NCBI GenBank assembly: GCA_036496425.1
Contig: DASXLG010000271.1
Location: 1 to 59,594 of the forward strand
DNA: 59,594 bases
DNA from: Terriglobia bacterium
Lineage (GTDB): Bacteria > Acidobacteriota > Terriglobia > 20CM-2-55-15
Reading direction: 5' to 3'
The translations under genes and the position numbers were made by a program. Positions 44,760 through 54,588 of this stretch are shown here, in pieces. Below the pieces are notes generated by a model that saw only the letters and a list, made by a program, of their open reading frames with translations, was not told where the DNA came from and did no database searches. Each line of letters opens with the position of its first letter. Position 1 is the first letter of the stretch.

Positions 44760-46310
44760 TCACGGCAATTTCAAAAAATCCGGCAACGCCTCCGCGGCGC
44801 GTCCGATCGAGCGGGCCAGGGTCAACTTCGCCAGGTTGTGCGCGAATACGCTGTTGATGTAGTCCAGTTGGGCGCCGGCCACGTTTTCCTGCGATTGGAT
44901 GACTTCAACGTTATCCGTCACTCCCGCTTCGAACCGTTGCCGCGTGAGATCAAGCGCCTCCGCTGCCACCTGTTGATTCCTCCTCGCAACCTCGACCTGG
45001 CTGGTTGCGGTTTCCAGATCGAGATAGGTTTTCCGGAGGTCGGCTTCGATCTGGTTCTGAAGGTCCTGCAATTCCGCCTGGCGCTGGGCCAGCGCCGCTC
45101 TGGCCTGTTCGATGTCTCCTCCGGCCCGTCCACCTTGCCATATCGGAAAGCGCAGGCTTGCGGCCGCGGTGAATGTTCCGTGTGACTGCGCCGGATTGAG
45201 TCCTATAACTCCGTAATCGCCGCTCAGGGAAAGCGATGGCAGTTGCTCCGCCCGCGCCGCCGACAATGCGCGCTCGCCGGCGCGGACCTGCGCGCCGGCG
45301 GCCTTCAAGTCGGAGCGGTTCTCGAAAGACTCTTTCAGCGCGTCATCGACAGTCAGCGCCGGCGCGCTGGCGTAAGGGATATCGTCGGTGACGTCGTATT
45401 GATCGGTGGGCGGCAAACCGGTCATACGCGCGAGATTGATTTTCTGTTTAGCCAGGTCGTTCTGCAGGGAAAGCAGCCGCTGCTGCTGGGTGAGCGTTTC
45501 GACCTCGCTCCGGTCCACATCAAGCTGCGCGGACACGCCCGCATTCCGCTTCTCCTGCGTTTGCTGATACAGGGCCCTGGCCGTTTCCAATTGCACGCGA
45601 ACCGAGTCGATGCGGGCTTTCGCAGCGATGACCTGAAGATATGCTCCGCCCACGCCGAGGACGATCAGTTGCCGCGCATCGGCGGCGGACAACAATCCCG
45701 CGCGATGGATTTCTTCGGCCGCGCGATAGTTGCTTTTCGCCGTGATGTCGACGACGGTCTGAGTCAGCCGGGCCCGGAGATCGAAGTAATTGAACGGCCC
45801 GACAACCGCCGGAATGTTAAATCCAGGAATCGGAGAATTGAGGCGCAAACCGAAAGCTTTAAGGTCGGACTGCTGGACTGTCTCACCCAGCGAGCCGTTC
45901 ACATTCGGCAGCAGATTGCTGCGCGCAGACCGGGCCTGGCCTTCGGTCTGACGGACGGCCTGTGCCATCTCGATTTCCCCAAGGTTGAACGCGAGCCCGC
46001 GGTCGACCGCTTCCCGGAGCCCGAGTCTGCCTGAAAATGGTTTCGCTGCAACGCCAGGCGTGCTACCCGAGTAAGGTCCCTGCACCTGTACTGTCGGCGT
46101 GATGGTGTTGACCGTTGTCGTCGTTCCGGTCATCGGCGCCTGGCTCGTCGTGACGCTTCCGTTCTGGTTGGAGCGTCCGGAAATTGGAATGGAAATCGCC
46201 GGCTGCGCCGCCGGAGCCGACGATCCGCCGCCGAGCTGTCCGAAAGCAATGTTGATGAAACCGAACGCCGCCAGGCAAACTGCCGCGGCCGCCTCTATGC
46301 CTCTTCTCAT
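44760..46310 (-). CDS. TolC-family outer membrane efflux protein
   Basis: 516 residues. A signal peptide (AAAVCLAAFGFINIAFG), a Ser/Thr/Gln-rich linker, then two outer membrane efflux repeats with long coiled coils (IEMAQAVRQTEGQARSARSN, ERALSAARAEQLPSLSLSGD, VEVARRNQQVAAEALDLTRQ). Ends LPDFLKLP. It makes the trans-outer-membrane duct of the exporter whose other genes precede it in the same operon, 12 bp away. Confidence 0.93.
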   Translation of the reverse strand: MRRGIEAAAAVCLAAFGFINIAFGQLGGGSSAPAAQPAISIPISGRSNQNGSVTTSQAPMTGTTTTVNTITPTVQVQGPYSGSTPGVAAKPFSGRLGLREAVDRGLAFNLGEIEMAQAVRQTEGQARSARSNLLPNVNGSLGETVQQSDLKAFGLRLNSPIPGFNIPAVVGPFNYFDLRARLTQTVVDITAKSNYRAAEEIHRAGLLSAADARQLIVLGVGGAYLQVIAAKARIDSVRVQLETARALYQQTQEKRNAGVSAQLDVDRSEVETLTQQQRLLSLQNDLAKQKINLARMTGLPPTDQYDVTDDIPYASAPALTVDDALKESFENRSDLKAAGAQVRAGERALSAARAEQLPSLSLSGDYGVIGLNPAQSHGTFTAAASLRFPIWQGGRAGGDIEQARAALAQRQAELQDLQNQIEADLRKTYLDLETATSQVEVARRNQQVAAEALDLTRQRFEAGVTDNVEVIQSQENVAGAQLDYINSVFAHNLAKLTLARSIGRAAEALPDFLKLP

Positions 46311-46322
46311 ACGTTGTGTCCT

Positions 46323-47492
46323 TTAACTGAGCTGCTTCCGGAATCGCCAGACGCTGAGCGACACCAGAACGAAAGTGAAAATGCCAAGCCCCAGGAAATT
46401 GGGCCAGAGGCTCGTTATGCCGCTTCCCTTCATCATGCTGGCCCGCACGATGGCGGCGAAATGATGTACAGGGTTGAGAACCGTCAACGGTTGAAGCCAT
46501 GCCGGCATCGCCTCGATGGGATTCAGTGCGCCGGAAAGCGAGGAAAGCGGCGGATTAACGAAGAAACTGGTCAGCATTGCCTGCATGGCGGACTTGCTGA
46601 ATGTCGCGATCACCGTTCCCATGCTGATGCCGGAAAGGATACAAAGCGCGCCGCCGGCCAGGAGGTAGAGAACGCTGCCTTGAAAGGGAACATCGAAAAC
46701 GATTTTGAGGACCACAAGTGCGGCAGCCATCATCAATGACAGGAGCACGAACAGCGGGCTCATCTTGGCAATGATGATTTCCGTGGTCGTTGCAGGCGAC
46801 ATCAGTAATTGTTCGATCGTACCGGCTTCCCGCTCTTTGACCATCGACGCCGACGACACGATCGAACTGTTCAGAATCAGCAGCAAGCCGAAGACGCCGG
46901 TCACCGTAAACCAGGAATCCACCAGGCCGGGATTGTAGAGAAAGGCCGGTTGAAGAGATATGCGGCCGTGATGGCCGCCGTTCGCCGCGGAAACCGGGCG
47001 GACAATCGTCTCGACTCCCTGGCTGCGCAGCGTCGCGTTATAACTTTGAATCACGCCCTCGGCATAACCCTGGCCGATGGTTGCCGTGTTGGTGTTCATC
47101 GCGTTCAACAACACTTGAACGGTCGTCGTGCGGCCGCGGCTCAAGTCCCGCGCGTAGTCGTATGGGATTACCACTCCGGTCTCGACTCTTCCTTCGCTGA
47201 TCGCCTGGCCGAGTTGATCGGCGGAGAAGTAGTAGCCCGACAAACGAAAGCTTTTGCTCTCCGTCAGGTTGGCGACCAGTTCGCGGCTTTCCGGCGTGTG
47301 ACTTTCATCAACTATCCCCATGCGGAGGTTGGTAACGTTTGCGCTCAATGCGAACCCGAACAGTGTCAGTTGTACGACCGGCGGCAGGATCAGGGAGATG
47401 GCAAGGCGCCGGTCCCGGCGGATCTGGTTGAACTCCTTCCGGATGAGCGCCCGGACGCGGTAGTTGAATATGCGGTCGAAGAACTTTTTCAT
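46323..47492 (-). CDS. ABC-2 permease, YbhR-like
   Basis: 389 residues from ATG 47492. One N-terminal membrane segment (LAISLILPPVVQLTLFGFAL), a large periplasmic loop with VTNLRMGIVDESHTPESREL, then five C-terminal segments (TVTGVFGLLLILNSSIVSSA, LLSLMMAAALVVLKIVFDVP). The motif VKEREAGTIEQLLMSP is the usual coupling helix of ABC-2 permeases. Forms the membrane channel with the next permease. Confidence 0.92.
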   Translation of the reverse strand: MKKFFDRIFNYRVRALIRKEFNQIRRDRRLAISLILPPVVQLTLFGFALSANVTNLRMGIVDESHTPESRELVANLTESKSFRLSGYYFSADQLGQAISEGRVETGVVIPYDYARDLSRGRTTTVQVLLNAMNTNTATIGQGYAEGVIQSYNATLRSQGVETIVRPVSAANGGHHGRISLQPAFLYNPGLVDSWFTVTGVFGLLLILNSSIVSSASMVKEREAGTIEQLLMSPATTTEIIIAKMSPLFVLLSLMMAAALVVLKIVFDVPFQGSVLYLLAGGALCILSGISMGTVIATFSKSAMQAMLTSFFVNPPLSSLSGALNPIEAMPAWLQPLTVLNPVHHFAAIVRASMMKGSGITSLWPNFLGLGIFTFVLVSLSVWRFRKQLS

Positions 47493-47500
47493 AACCTTCC

Positions 47501-48607
47501 TTACGCGCGGAGTTGCATACGGCGCATGTTTTTCCACCCGATGAGGTAGAAGATCATTCCGATTCCGCCGATGATCCAGACGTTGAGCCAGACCGCCGGC
47601 CAGCCGCCGCCTTGAAGCAGGGCGTCGCGCACAACTTCGATGTAATACCGGCCCCAGACGATATTCGACAGCCACCGTATCGAAGGCGGTATGTTGTCAA
47701 TCGGGAAGATCAGGCCCGAAAGCAGGAAAACCAGAAGGAATCCGCCGAGCGCGACCGCCTGCATCGCGGCCGCCTGATTCGGGATCGTGGCGCCCACCAT
47801 GGTTCCGAACGCTGCGACGCAAAATGCATACAGCACCGTCGACACCAGGAAGGGTGTCGGATCACCCACAAATGTCAGGCCGAAGTAGGTGAACAGCAAT
47901 ATCAACATCAGCACACATTCGGCGAGGGCGACGACGACAAAGGCCAGGATCTTTCCGAGCAGAAATTCGTGCGCGGAAACGTTCGACACGTACACCTGGA
48001 GAATCGTCTTCTGTTCACCTTCCTTCGCCATGGCGAGCGCCGCGAGCAACGGTGGAAACATCGAGAGACCGAGCACGAAAACGCCTGGTCCGTAAAACTT
48101 CTTGGATGAGAGCCCGGGGTTGTACCAGAGACGGATCGCAGAAAGCACCGGGCCCTGGCCGCTGCCTCCCGAGAGCTGCTGGTTGTATGCGGCCGTAATG
48201 CGCGCCGCGTAACCGGACACGATCTTGGCCGTGTTCGCGTCCGATGCATCGACGATCAGCTGCACCGGAGTTTCGACGCCGCGATCCATATCCCTTCCGA
48301 AGTGCAACGGTATGATCAGCACCGCCCGGGCGGCGTTCGCGATCAGAGGATCCTCGGCGTGAGACACTACCGGCCAGGTGACGATGCGAAATGTATTTGA
48401 GGCCTGGAACGCGTCTATGAAGGCGCGCGATGACGGCGAGTTGTCATAGTCCTGCACCACCAGCGGAAGATCGTTCACGGTAAACGAAATGGCGGTACTC
48501 ATCAGCAGCAGCAGTACGAGCGGAAGAGCCAGAGCCAGACCCAGCGTGCGCCAGTCGCGCGCGATCTGAATCAGTTCTTTTCGGGCCTGCGCCAGGATTC
48601 TTCTCAT
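47501..48607 (-). CDS. ABC-2 permease, YbhS-like
   Basis: 368 residues. Same topology: N-terminal segment (LGLALALPLVLLLLMSTAIS), periplasmic domain, C-terminal membrane segments (ILAFVVVALAECVLMLILLF, AVALGGFLLVFLLSGLIFPI). AKEGEQKTILQVYVSNVSAHEFLLGK is the coupling element. It starts 12 bp after the ATPase gene and ends 8 bp before its partner. Confidence 0.92.
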   Translation of the reverse strand: MRRILAQARKELIQIARDWRTLGLALALPLVLLLLMSTAISFTVNDLPLVVQDYDNSPSSRAFIDAFQASNTFRIVTWPVVSHAEDPLIANAARAVLIIPLHFGRDMDRGVETPVQLIVDASDANTAKIVSGYAARITAAYNQQLSGGSGQGPVLSAIRLWYNPGLSSKKFYGPGVFVLGLSMFPPLLAALAMAKEGEQKTILQVYVSNVSAHEFLLGKILAFVVVALAECVLMLILLFTYFGLTFVGDPTPFLVSTVLYAFCVAAFGTMVGATIPNQAAAMQAVALGGFLLVFLLSGLIFPIDNIPPSIRWLSNIVWGRYYIEVVRDALLQGGGWPAVWLNVWIIGGIGMIFYLIGWKNMRRMQLRA

Positions 48608-48619
48608 AAATGTGCTTCC

Positions 48620-50572
48620 TCAGTCCTCGCTGCCGATCTTGCCTTGCTCCCGAGCCTTTTCCACAATAGCGATGAATACGTCTTCCAGTGAGAAGCGTCC
48701 TTCAATCGCGCTCAGAACATGGACACCCGCGGCTTCGAGCGTTCTGGACGTTTCGGCGATGGCTTCTCCGGCGTCGCCTTCCGTGATGAGGTGAAGACGG
48801 TCGCCGAAAAGCGACACCCGCCATCGTTCCTTTCCGGTTTTCAGCAGGTCCGCCGCGCGCTGCGGCTTGTCCGTGACAAATTCGAGCAGATGTCCTTTCT
48901 GCTGCTGGCGCACCGCCGTGGGAGTGCCCTCCGCGACCAGTTCTCCGGCCACCATCATGCCGATACGATTACATTGTTCGGCTTCTTCCAGATAATGTGT
49001 CGTCACAAGGATGGCTGTACCGCTGTCGGACAGCCGGTTGATCATTCTCCAGAATGCGCGGCGGGCGAGCGGATCGACGCCGGACGTCGGCTCGTCGAGA
49101 AAAAGCACGCCGGGTTCGTGCATGATGGCGGCCCCGAAAGCGACGCGCTGTTTCCAGCCGCCCGGCAGGCTGCCGGTCATTTGTTCCTCTTTGCCTTCCA
49201 GCCCGGAGAAGGAAAGAACCCAGCGGATCTTTTCGTCGCGTTCCTTTTCAGGGACGCCGTAGACTCCCCCGAAAAATTCCAGGTTTTCGCGCACCGACAT
49301 GTCGTCATATAGAGAAAACTTCTGCGACATGTAGCCGATGCGTTGCCGGACGCGCTCGGAACGGAGATTCCCCGTTTCTCCGGCCAGTTCAACCGAGCCC
49401 TGTGTCGGTTCGAGCAGTCCGCACAACATTTTGATCGTGGTTGTTTTTCCGGCTCCGTTCGCGCCCAACAGCCCGAATACCTCACCGTAGCGGATTTGGA
49501 GGTTGACGTTATGAACGGCCGTAAACGCTCCGAACTGCCGTGTGAGGCTGGTGGCGCCGATCGCGATCTGGTTGCGAAGTTCGCGGAAGTCGCGCCTGGC
49601 AGGGAAGGGAAATGCGTGGGGCTCCTGTCCCAGTGCGCGGAGTTTTGCGACGAATGTATTTTCGAGCGTGGGCTCCGCGGTGTGGATTTCATCTTTGGTG
49701 ATCCCCGCTTCGCGGAGCCTGCTCTCGATTTCCTTTTCCGCGGCCTCGGGATTCGGGGACAGCAGATCGAGGCGATCCCCGAAGCGCTGGACGTCGATGA
49801 TCGTTCTATCCGGACCGGCAATCGGAGACAGGACAGCCTCGGCTTTGCCGAGATCGGGCGTTCTTAATTCCAGCCGTTTGGAGCCCAGGCTGGCACGCAA
49901 CTCGCGGGGCGTGCCGATCTGTTGAATGCGGCCCTGAAAGATCAGGCCGATGCGATGGCAGCGTTCGGCTTCGTCCAGATATGGCGTTGCGACGAGGATC
50001 GTGAGACCGTTTGCCGCCAGATGCGCGAGTGTGTCCCAGAACTCACGCCGCGATACGGGATCGACACCGGTCGTCGGTTCGTCCAGCAGCAGCACCTGAG
50101 GCTGCGGCACCAGAGCGCAAGCCAGGGCAAGCTTCTGCTTCATCCCGCCGCTCAAGCGGCCGGCGAGACGGGCGGCGAAGCGATCCATGTCGAACATGCG
50201 CAGATATTCCTGGCCTCGTCTGGCGATTTCCGCAGGCGGTACCTGCCGCAGGTCACCGATGTACCGGATATTTTCCGAAACGCTCAGATCGGGATAGAGG
50301 CTGAACGACTGTGTCAGGTATCCGGTCTGGGATCTCATTTCGCGGGCAGGACGCCCGAAAACATCGGCGACACCGGAGGTCGCCTCCATGACTCCGGCGA
50401 GGATCTGAAATGTGGATGTCTTTCCGGCGCCATCCGGGCCGATGAGCCCGAAAATTTCGCCTTTGCTGACTTCGAACGCGATCCGGTTTACGGCTTCGAG
50501 CGTCCCGTAGGATTTGCGAAGGTCCTGTACCCGGATCGCCGCCGCATCGGCGGGTTTGCTTTCGACCGTCAT
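48620..50572 (-). CDS. Fused double ABC ATPase, YbhF-like
   Basis: 650 residues with two nucleotide-binding domains. NBD1: Walker A GLIGPDGAGKTSTF, signature RLSGGMKQKLALA, Walker B LLLDEPTTGVDP. NBD2: Walker A GLLGANGAGKTTTIKM, Walker B LFLDEPTSGVDP, but the signature is SLPGGWKQRVAFG in place of LSGGQ. Fused twin ATPases with two permeases and a HlyD adaptor are the mark of YbhF-type exporters. The ATG overlaps the stop of the adaptor gene (4 bp). Confidence 0.95.
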   Translation of the reverse strand: MTVESKPADAAAIRVQDLRKSYGTLEAVNRIAFEVSKGEIFGLIGPDGAGKTSTFQILAGVMEATSGVADVFGRPAREMRSQTGYLTQSFSLYPDLSVSENIRYIGDLRQVPPAEIARRGQEYLRMFDMDRFAARLAGRLSGGMKQKLALACALVPQPQVLLLDEPTTGVDPVSRREFWDTLAHLAANGLTILVATPYLDEAERCHRIGLIFQGRIQQIGTPRELRASLGSKRLELRTPDLGKAEAVLSPIAGPDRTIIDVQRFGDRLDLLSPNPEAAEKEIESRLREAGITKDEIHTAEPTLENTFVAKLRALGQEPHAFPFPARRDFRELRNQIAIGATSLTRQFGAFTAVHNVNLQIRYGEVFGLLGANGAGKTTTIKMLCGLLEPTQGSVELAGETGNLRSERVRQRIGYMSQKFSLYDDMSVRENLEFFGGVYGVPEKERDEKIRWVLSFSGLEGKEEQMTGSLPGGWKQRVAFGAAIMHEPGVLFLDEPTSGVDPLARRAFWRMINRLSDSGTAILVTTHYLEEAEQCNRIGMMVAGELVAEGTPTAVRQQQKGHLLEFVTDKPQRAADLLKTGKERWRVSLFGDRLHLITEGDAGEAIAETSRTLEAAGVHVLSAIEGRFSLEDVFIAIVEKAREQGKIGSED

Positions 50573-51777
50573 TCCGGTGTTTTTGTTGTGGGCCAGCTTT
50601 CCCCTTGCGTGAGAACTTCGCCGTCGGCGGGCATGCCGGGTTTCGCGTAGCCTGTCCCGCTTTTCAACTGCAGTTTCACGCCGACCACCTGTTTGACCCG
50701 GTCTTCACGGAAATATGTGTTCTCGGGAGTAAACGTGGCTTGCGGATCAATACGGGAAACATAGGCGTCGATGGGCTGCTTTGGATTGGAATCCAGATAG
50801 ACACGCGCGGGTTGCCCGAGTTTGACGTTGCCGATCTGACCTTCGGAGATGAATCCGCGGAGATAGACTTTCGAGAGATCCACCATGGAAACGATCGCCG
50901 TTCCGGCCGTCACAACTTCACCGGGCTCGGCCGAGCGCACGACGATGACGCCGGCAAAGGGAGCACGTACAGTCAGGTCTTGCCGGTTGGCCTTGGCCTC
51001 GGCAAGCTGCGCTTCGGCCTGCGCGGTCTGCGCGGCTGCGCTGGCGATTTCCGATTCCTGCTGCGCGATTTGCCGCCGGACGGTCAGCGTTTGAGCTTCG
51101 TGAATGTCGGGATTGGTGAGGTTCGCCTGAGCGGATGTCAGGGCGCCTTGTGACGATTCCACGCGCCGTTTCGCCGCCGCGACGGTTGCGGCCTGCTGGT
51201 CGGCAGTGACGTTTGCCTGCAGGCCCTGGCGTTCGGAGACGGCTCCGGACTTCGCCAGACGGGTGTAGGCCTCCTTGTCGAACATCGCGATCTGATAGGC
51301 CGCCTCCTGTTGCGCCAGTTCCGCCTGGGATGCCGCCAGTTCGGCTTCCGCCTGGTGCACGCGGCCCTGAGCGTCCATCTTCGACTGGGATGTTTGAAGC
51401 TGGCTCTGCTTTTCCTGTTCCTGAAAGACGCTGATTTGATCACGCGCCGCCTTCGCCTTGGCTTGCGCTTCGGTAAGCGCGGCGCGCGCGGCCTCTTCCC
51501 GGGCGCGGATCTGTTCGTCGTCGAGGACGGCGATCACGTCTCCTCCGGCAACCGTGTCGCCCTCGCGGAAACGGACTTCGAGAATGCGGCCAGTCGTTTT
51601 GGGAGCGACCGCAGAGTCGTCGCCCTCGATGCGTCCGCTCAAAGCGATCACGTTGGGAGGCAGGGCCGGCATCGCGAAGAACAGCCGCCAGATCAGGACG
51701 GCGATTCCTGCAATAAAGAAAAGTGCAATAAAAGGAAGGACCTTACGGCGGGTCGCGCGGTTCTCAGTCACAGTCAC
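50569..51777 (-). CDS. HlyD/YbhG-like membrane fusion protein
   Basis: 402 residues from GTG 51777 (VTVTENRATRRKVLPF); a start inside the upstream palindrome is less likely. One membrane anchor (VLPFIALFFIAGIAVLIW), then a biotinyl-lipoyl-like half (AVAPKTTGRILEVRFREGDT), a long coiled coil (SQLQTSQSKMDAQGRVHQAE, GALTSAQANLTN), the second half (FAGVIVVRSAEPGEVVTAGT) and a barrel. It bridges the inner-membrane exporter with TolC. First gene of the five-gene operon adaptor-ATPase-permease-permease-TolC. Confidence 0.92.
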   Translation of the reverse strand: MTVTENRATRRKVLPFIALFFIAGIAVLIWRLFFAMPALPPNVIALSGRIEGDDSAVAPKTTGRILEVRFREGDTVAGGDVIAVLDDEQIRAREEAARAALTEAQAKAKAARDQISVFQEQEKQSQLQTSQSKMDAQGRVHQAEAELAASQAELAQQEAAYQIAMFDKEAYTRLAKSGAVSERQGLQANVTADQQAATVAAAKRRVESSQGALTSAQANLTNPDIHEAQTLTVRRQIAQQESEIASAAAQTAQAEAQLAEAKANRQDLTVRAPFAGVIVVRSAEPGEVVTAGTAIVSMVDLSKVYLRGFISEGQIGNVKLGQPARVYLDSNPKQPIDAYVSRIDPQATFTPENTYFREDRVKQVVGVKLQLKSGTGYAKPGMPADGEVLTQGESWPTTKTPE

Positions 51778-51796
51778 ATTTTCGACTTTGAAGGGG

Positions 51797-51870
51797 AGGA
51801 ACACAAGAAGCACAAGAGGCACAAGAAAAACGCGGCTTTTTCTTGTGCCTCTTGTGCTTCTTGTGTTCCT
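51797..51870. repeat. Palindromic element B1 (34-bp perfect arms)
   Basis: Arms 51797-51830 and 51837-51870 pair perfectly with a 6-nt loop. The arm is built from CACAAGAAG-CACAAGAGG-CACAAGAAA, again 9-bp words. It lies between the Hsp70 stop (51880) and the exporter start (51777), both read leftward, and could end the first transcript. The two sides GGGGA(A)GGAAC also pair outside. Confidence 0.94.
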
Positions 51871-51879
51871 TCCCCGGCT

Positions 51880-54588
51880 TTATGCCGCCAGTCCCACCGG
51901 AAGCGTGTCGCCGAAGGCCCGGGCTTTGTCCGCCTCCTCCATTTGCACCGCATGCAGGAGCAGCTGTTGCCACGATTGCGGCGCTCCCGCTCTTTTCAGA
52001 ATTTCCAGGGCGCGGTCGCGTAACGGTTCATCCAGATCGCGTGAGCGGTCTCCAGTGAGCCGCGCGATCTGCGTGATTGCGAACAGGGCACCTTCCACAT
52101 TCTGGGAATGCGCCTGCAGAAGAACATCGAGCCAGGAGGCAGCCTTTTCCGGATCGACTGCCCGATGAGCGCTGCCGTACATCGGAACGCGGGCGCCGAC
52201 GCGGCCGAGAGCCCAAGCCCAGGGGCCGTGTGTCATGGCATGCGGCGCGATCCAGTCTCCGAGTTCCGCTTTATCTTCCGGACTGAGGTGTTCCAGCGAA
52301 ACGGCCAGCCGAACCATTTCATCCAGACTTTCCGGCTGAACGCCCTTGAGCTTCGGGATATTCTTTACGGACGGGGAGCCGAGCCGGCGCTGGAGGTGAG
52401 GCCGGAGATAGTTCCAGATTTCCTGCTGCCGAGTATCGGTCAGGCCCCCGGCGATCCGCCGCCACATGATCCAGAATTCCGTCCATACACGTTTATCGTT
52501 GTGCGCCTGTATACCTGGCGAAAGCGTGGCGGTCTGTTCCGCTCGCCAGTCATCCAGCGGATAACCGAACCCCGGCCGTAGCGTGTATCCCACGAGCTGA
52601 AACCATATCCGCTCGTGATCGGGCGATTTGCGGCGCCTTTTCGCCCCGGCGAACAGCGCTGTCCACAGTTCCCGCAGGACCGGCGCGCGCCACTGTTCGC
52701 GCGGGCCAAGCGTTTGTTCCAGTCCGCGCCATAGCCGTTTGATATCCGTGGTGATGGGCGTGCCCGGCGTCGGTTGTCCGCCGAATATCTGTTCGATCGA
52801 AGTGCGTGCTTCGGAAAAACGCGGCGGCATGGATTCGATGATCGTTTCACCAGGCGATGCGGAAGATCCGCGCAGTTCGAATTCGAGCCGCCATTGTTCG
52901 CCGGTCACGCCCGAGACGCACCATAGTTGCAACGTGCCGATCTCGGTCAGAACGGCGCGAAGATGCACCGGAACCGTCCCGGTTTTGTTTTCGCTGCTTT
53001 TGAGCAGCGTATGAATCGGCGGCAGCGGGTGCAGGTCGTCTTCGATCGTGACGATATCGCCCGAAGCGGCGATCCGGTCGGAAGTCGATGTGAACAGCGG
53101 AAATTGCACGGGACGTCCGAGGGTCAGGTTGAACGTGCGATCGCTGATTTCGGCAATGCGGCCCTCTTCCTGGCCGCGCGGAATGACGCAAAGCGCTTTC
53201 GGCTCGCGTTTGCTTTCCAGCCCGACATAGAAGGCGTGCGCCGTGCCGCCGCCGATCCTGCGTCCCATTCCGCGGCGAACGAGAGCGTAGTATGCCGCGC
53301 CGCGGGCAACCGCCAATTCCAGGGAATCATGCTGGAGCACTCGAATACGCTCGATCGAGGAATACCACGACGAGACGACTTCAACGAGCCGTGCCGCGAT
53401 TCGAGCGGAGTTGAACACGCCACCATTCAGAAGAATCGCATCGGGAGGTCCCGCCTGCCCGTGCGTCCGGAGGAATGCCGCGATCTGGCGTGTGATCGCC
53501 GGATCCTGCGCATAGGGCAGGCCGAATTCCTGCAATGCCATGCGCGTTGCGCGGCGCGGCATATCATCGACGCTGCAATGCGGAAAAAATCCGTCCAGGA
53601 CGATCTGCGCAATTTCTTCCGCGTCGAGCTGGGTGGAAAGCGATCCGCCCACCATGCGGCTCCCCTCGCTGACGACCGAGAGATGATAATTTTGCGGCGG
53701 CCGCTCGCCGAGCAGCGATTCCTTTGCAAGCCGGCTGACCTGGACGAGCTGGCTCCATTGAGAGGGCCTGAGCTTGCCTTCCGCTTTCATCTTTTCTTCG
53801 GCCCGTCTGGCGATCGCGGCATCCATGTTGTCGCCGCCCAGCATCAGGTGATCGCCGACGGCGATTCGCCGCAAGGTATGCGCGGCGCCCGTCTCCACGA
53901 GAGTGAAATCCGACGTGCCGCCGCCGATATCGACCACCAGCACGAGCTTGACGCCTTCCAGCTGCGTATCGAGGTCATTCCGGTGGTTCGCGATGAAATC
54001 GTAGAAGGCCGCCTGCGGTTCTTCGACCAGGGTGAATTTGTCGAAACCGGCCTCGCGCGCGGCGTTGACGGTCAGTGCCCTGGCAATTTCATCAAAGGAT
54101 GCCGGAACCGTGATCACCACCTCCTGCTTCGCGATCGGACTTTCGGGATGCGCGGAATCCCAGCTCTGCAGGATGTGCCGCAGCAGGCGGGCAGAAGCAT
54201 CGACGGGAGAGATCTTTGCAACATCCGGCGGCGCTCCCCACGGCAGAATAGCGGCGGTACGATCGACCGCGGAGTGAGAGAGCCAGCTTTTGGCGGAGAT
54301 CACGAGACGGCCGGGGACGCGTGCTCCCTGCTCACGGGCAAACTCGCCGGCGAGGTCGCGTGGAGCGGGATCCCAGGGTAGCGCGATGGCTTCCGGCGGC
54401 AGCTCATGTTCTCCTTTTATATAGATCGCGGAAGGAAGAAGGGGACTGGGACCGGCATCCCCAGCGTGACGCACCTGTGTGATCGGAAAATCGGCGACCG
54501 GCGCATTCGCACCGCCGGAAGGATCGACAAACGCTACTGCACAGTTCGAAGTGCCCAGATCGATGCCGACAAGATATTCACGCGACAT
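51880..54588 (-). CDS. Hsp70-family protein, large form
   Basis: 902 residues from ATG 54588 (MSREYLVGIDLGTSNCAVAF); a GTG at 54597 is also possible. Hsp70 nucleotide domain in residues 1-400: LGTSNCAV, VVDIGGGTSDFTLVE, LMLGGDNMDAAI, ILLNGGVFNSARI. The C-terminal half (about 500 residues) has no canonical peptide-binding beta sandwich; it is helical and Trp-rich (LRELWTALFAGAKRRRKSPD). Its start overlaps the end of the second Hsp70 gene. Probably an ATP-driven partner of its neighbours rather than a general chaperone. Confidence 0.9.
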   Translation of the reverse strand: MSREYLVGIDLGTSNCAVAFVDPSGGANAPVADFPITQVRHAGDAGPSPLLPSAIYIKGEHELPPEAIALPWDPAPRDLAGEFAREQGARVPGRLVISAKSWLSHSAVDRTAAILPWGAPPDVAKISPVDASARLLRHILQSWDSAHPESPIAKQEVVITVPASFDEIARALTVNAAREAGFDKFTLVEEPQAAFYDFIANHRNDLDTQLEGVKLVLVVDIGGGTSDFTLVETGAAHTLRRIAVGDHLMLGGDNMDAAIARRAEEKMKAEGKLRPSQWSQLVQVSRLAKESLLGERPPQNYHLSVVSEGSRMVGGSLSTQLDAEEIAQIVLDGFFPHCSVDDMPRRATRMALQEFGLPYAQDPAITRQIAAFLRTHGQAGPPDAILLNGGVFNSARIAARLVEVVSSWYSSIERIRVLQHDSLELAVARGAAYYALVRRGMGRRIGGGTAHAFYVGLESKREPKALCVIPRGQEEGRIAEISDRTFNLTLGRPVQFPLFTSTSDRIAASGDIVTIEDDLHPLPPIHTLLKSSENKTGTVPVHLRAVLTEIGTLQLWCVSGVTGEQWRLEFELRGSSASPGETIIESMPPRFSEARTSIEQIFGGQPTPGTPITTDIKRLWRGLEQTLGPREQWRAPVLRELWTALFAGAKRRRKSPDHERIWFQLVGYTLRPGFGYPLDDWRAEQTATLSPGIQAHNDKRVWTEFWIMWRRIAGGLTDTRQQEIWNYLRPHLQRRLGSPSVKNIPKLKGVQPESLDEMVRLAVSLEHLSPEDKAELGDWIAPHAMTHGPWAWALGRVGARVPMYGSAHRAVDPEKAASWLDVLLQAHSQNVEGALFAITQIARLTGDRSRDLDEPLRDRALEILKRAGAPQSWQQLLLHAVQMEEADKARAFGDTLPVGLAA

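Noticed and set aside
52927-54381. A 484-codon open frame opposite the large Hsp70
   Set aside because: Shadow of the Hsp70 nucleotide-binding domain.
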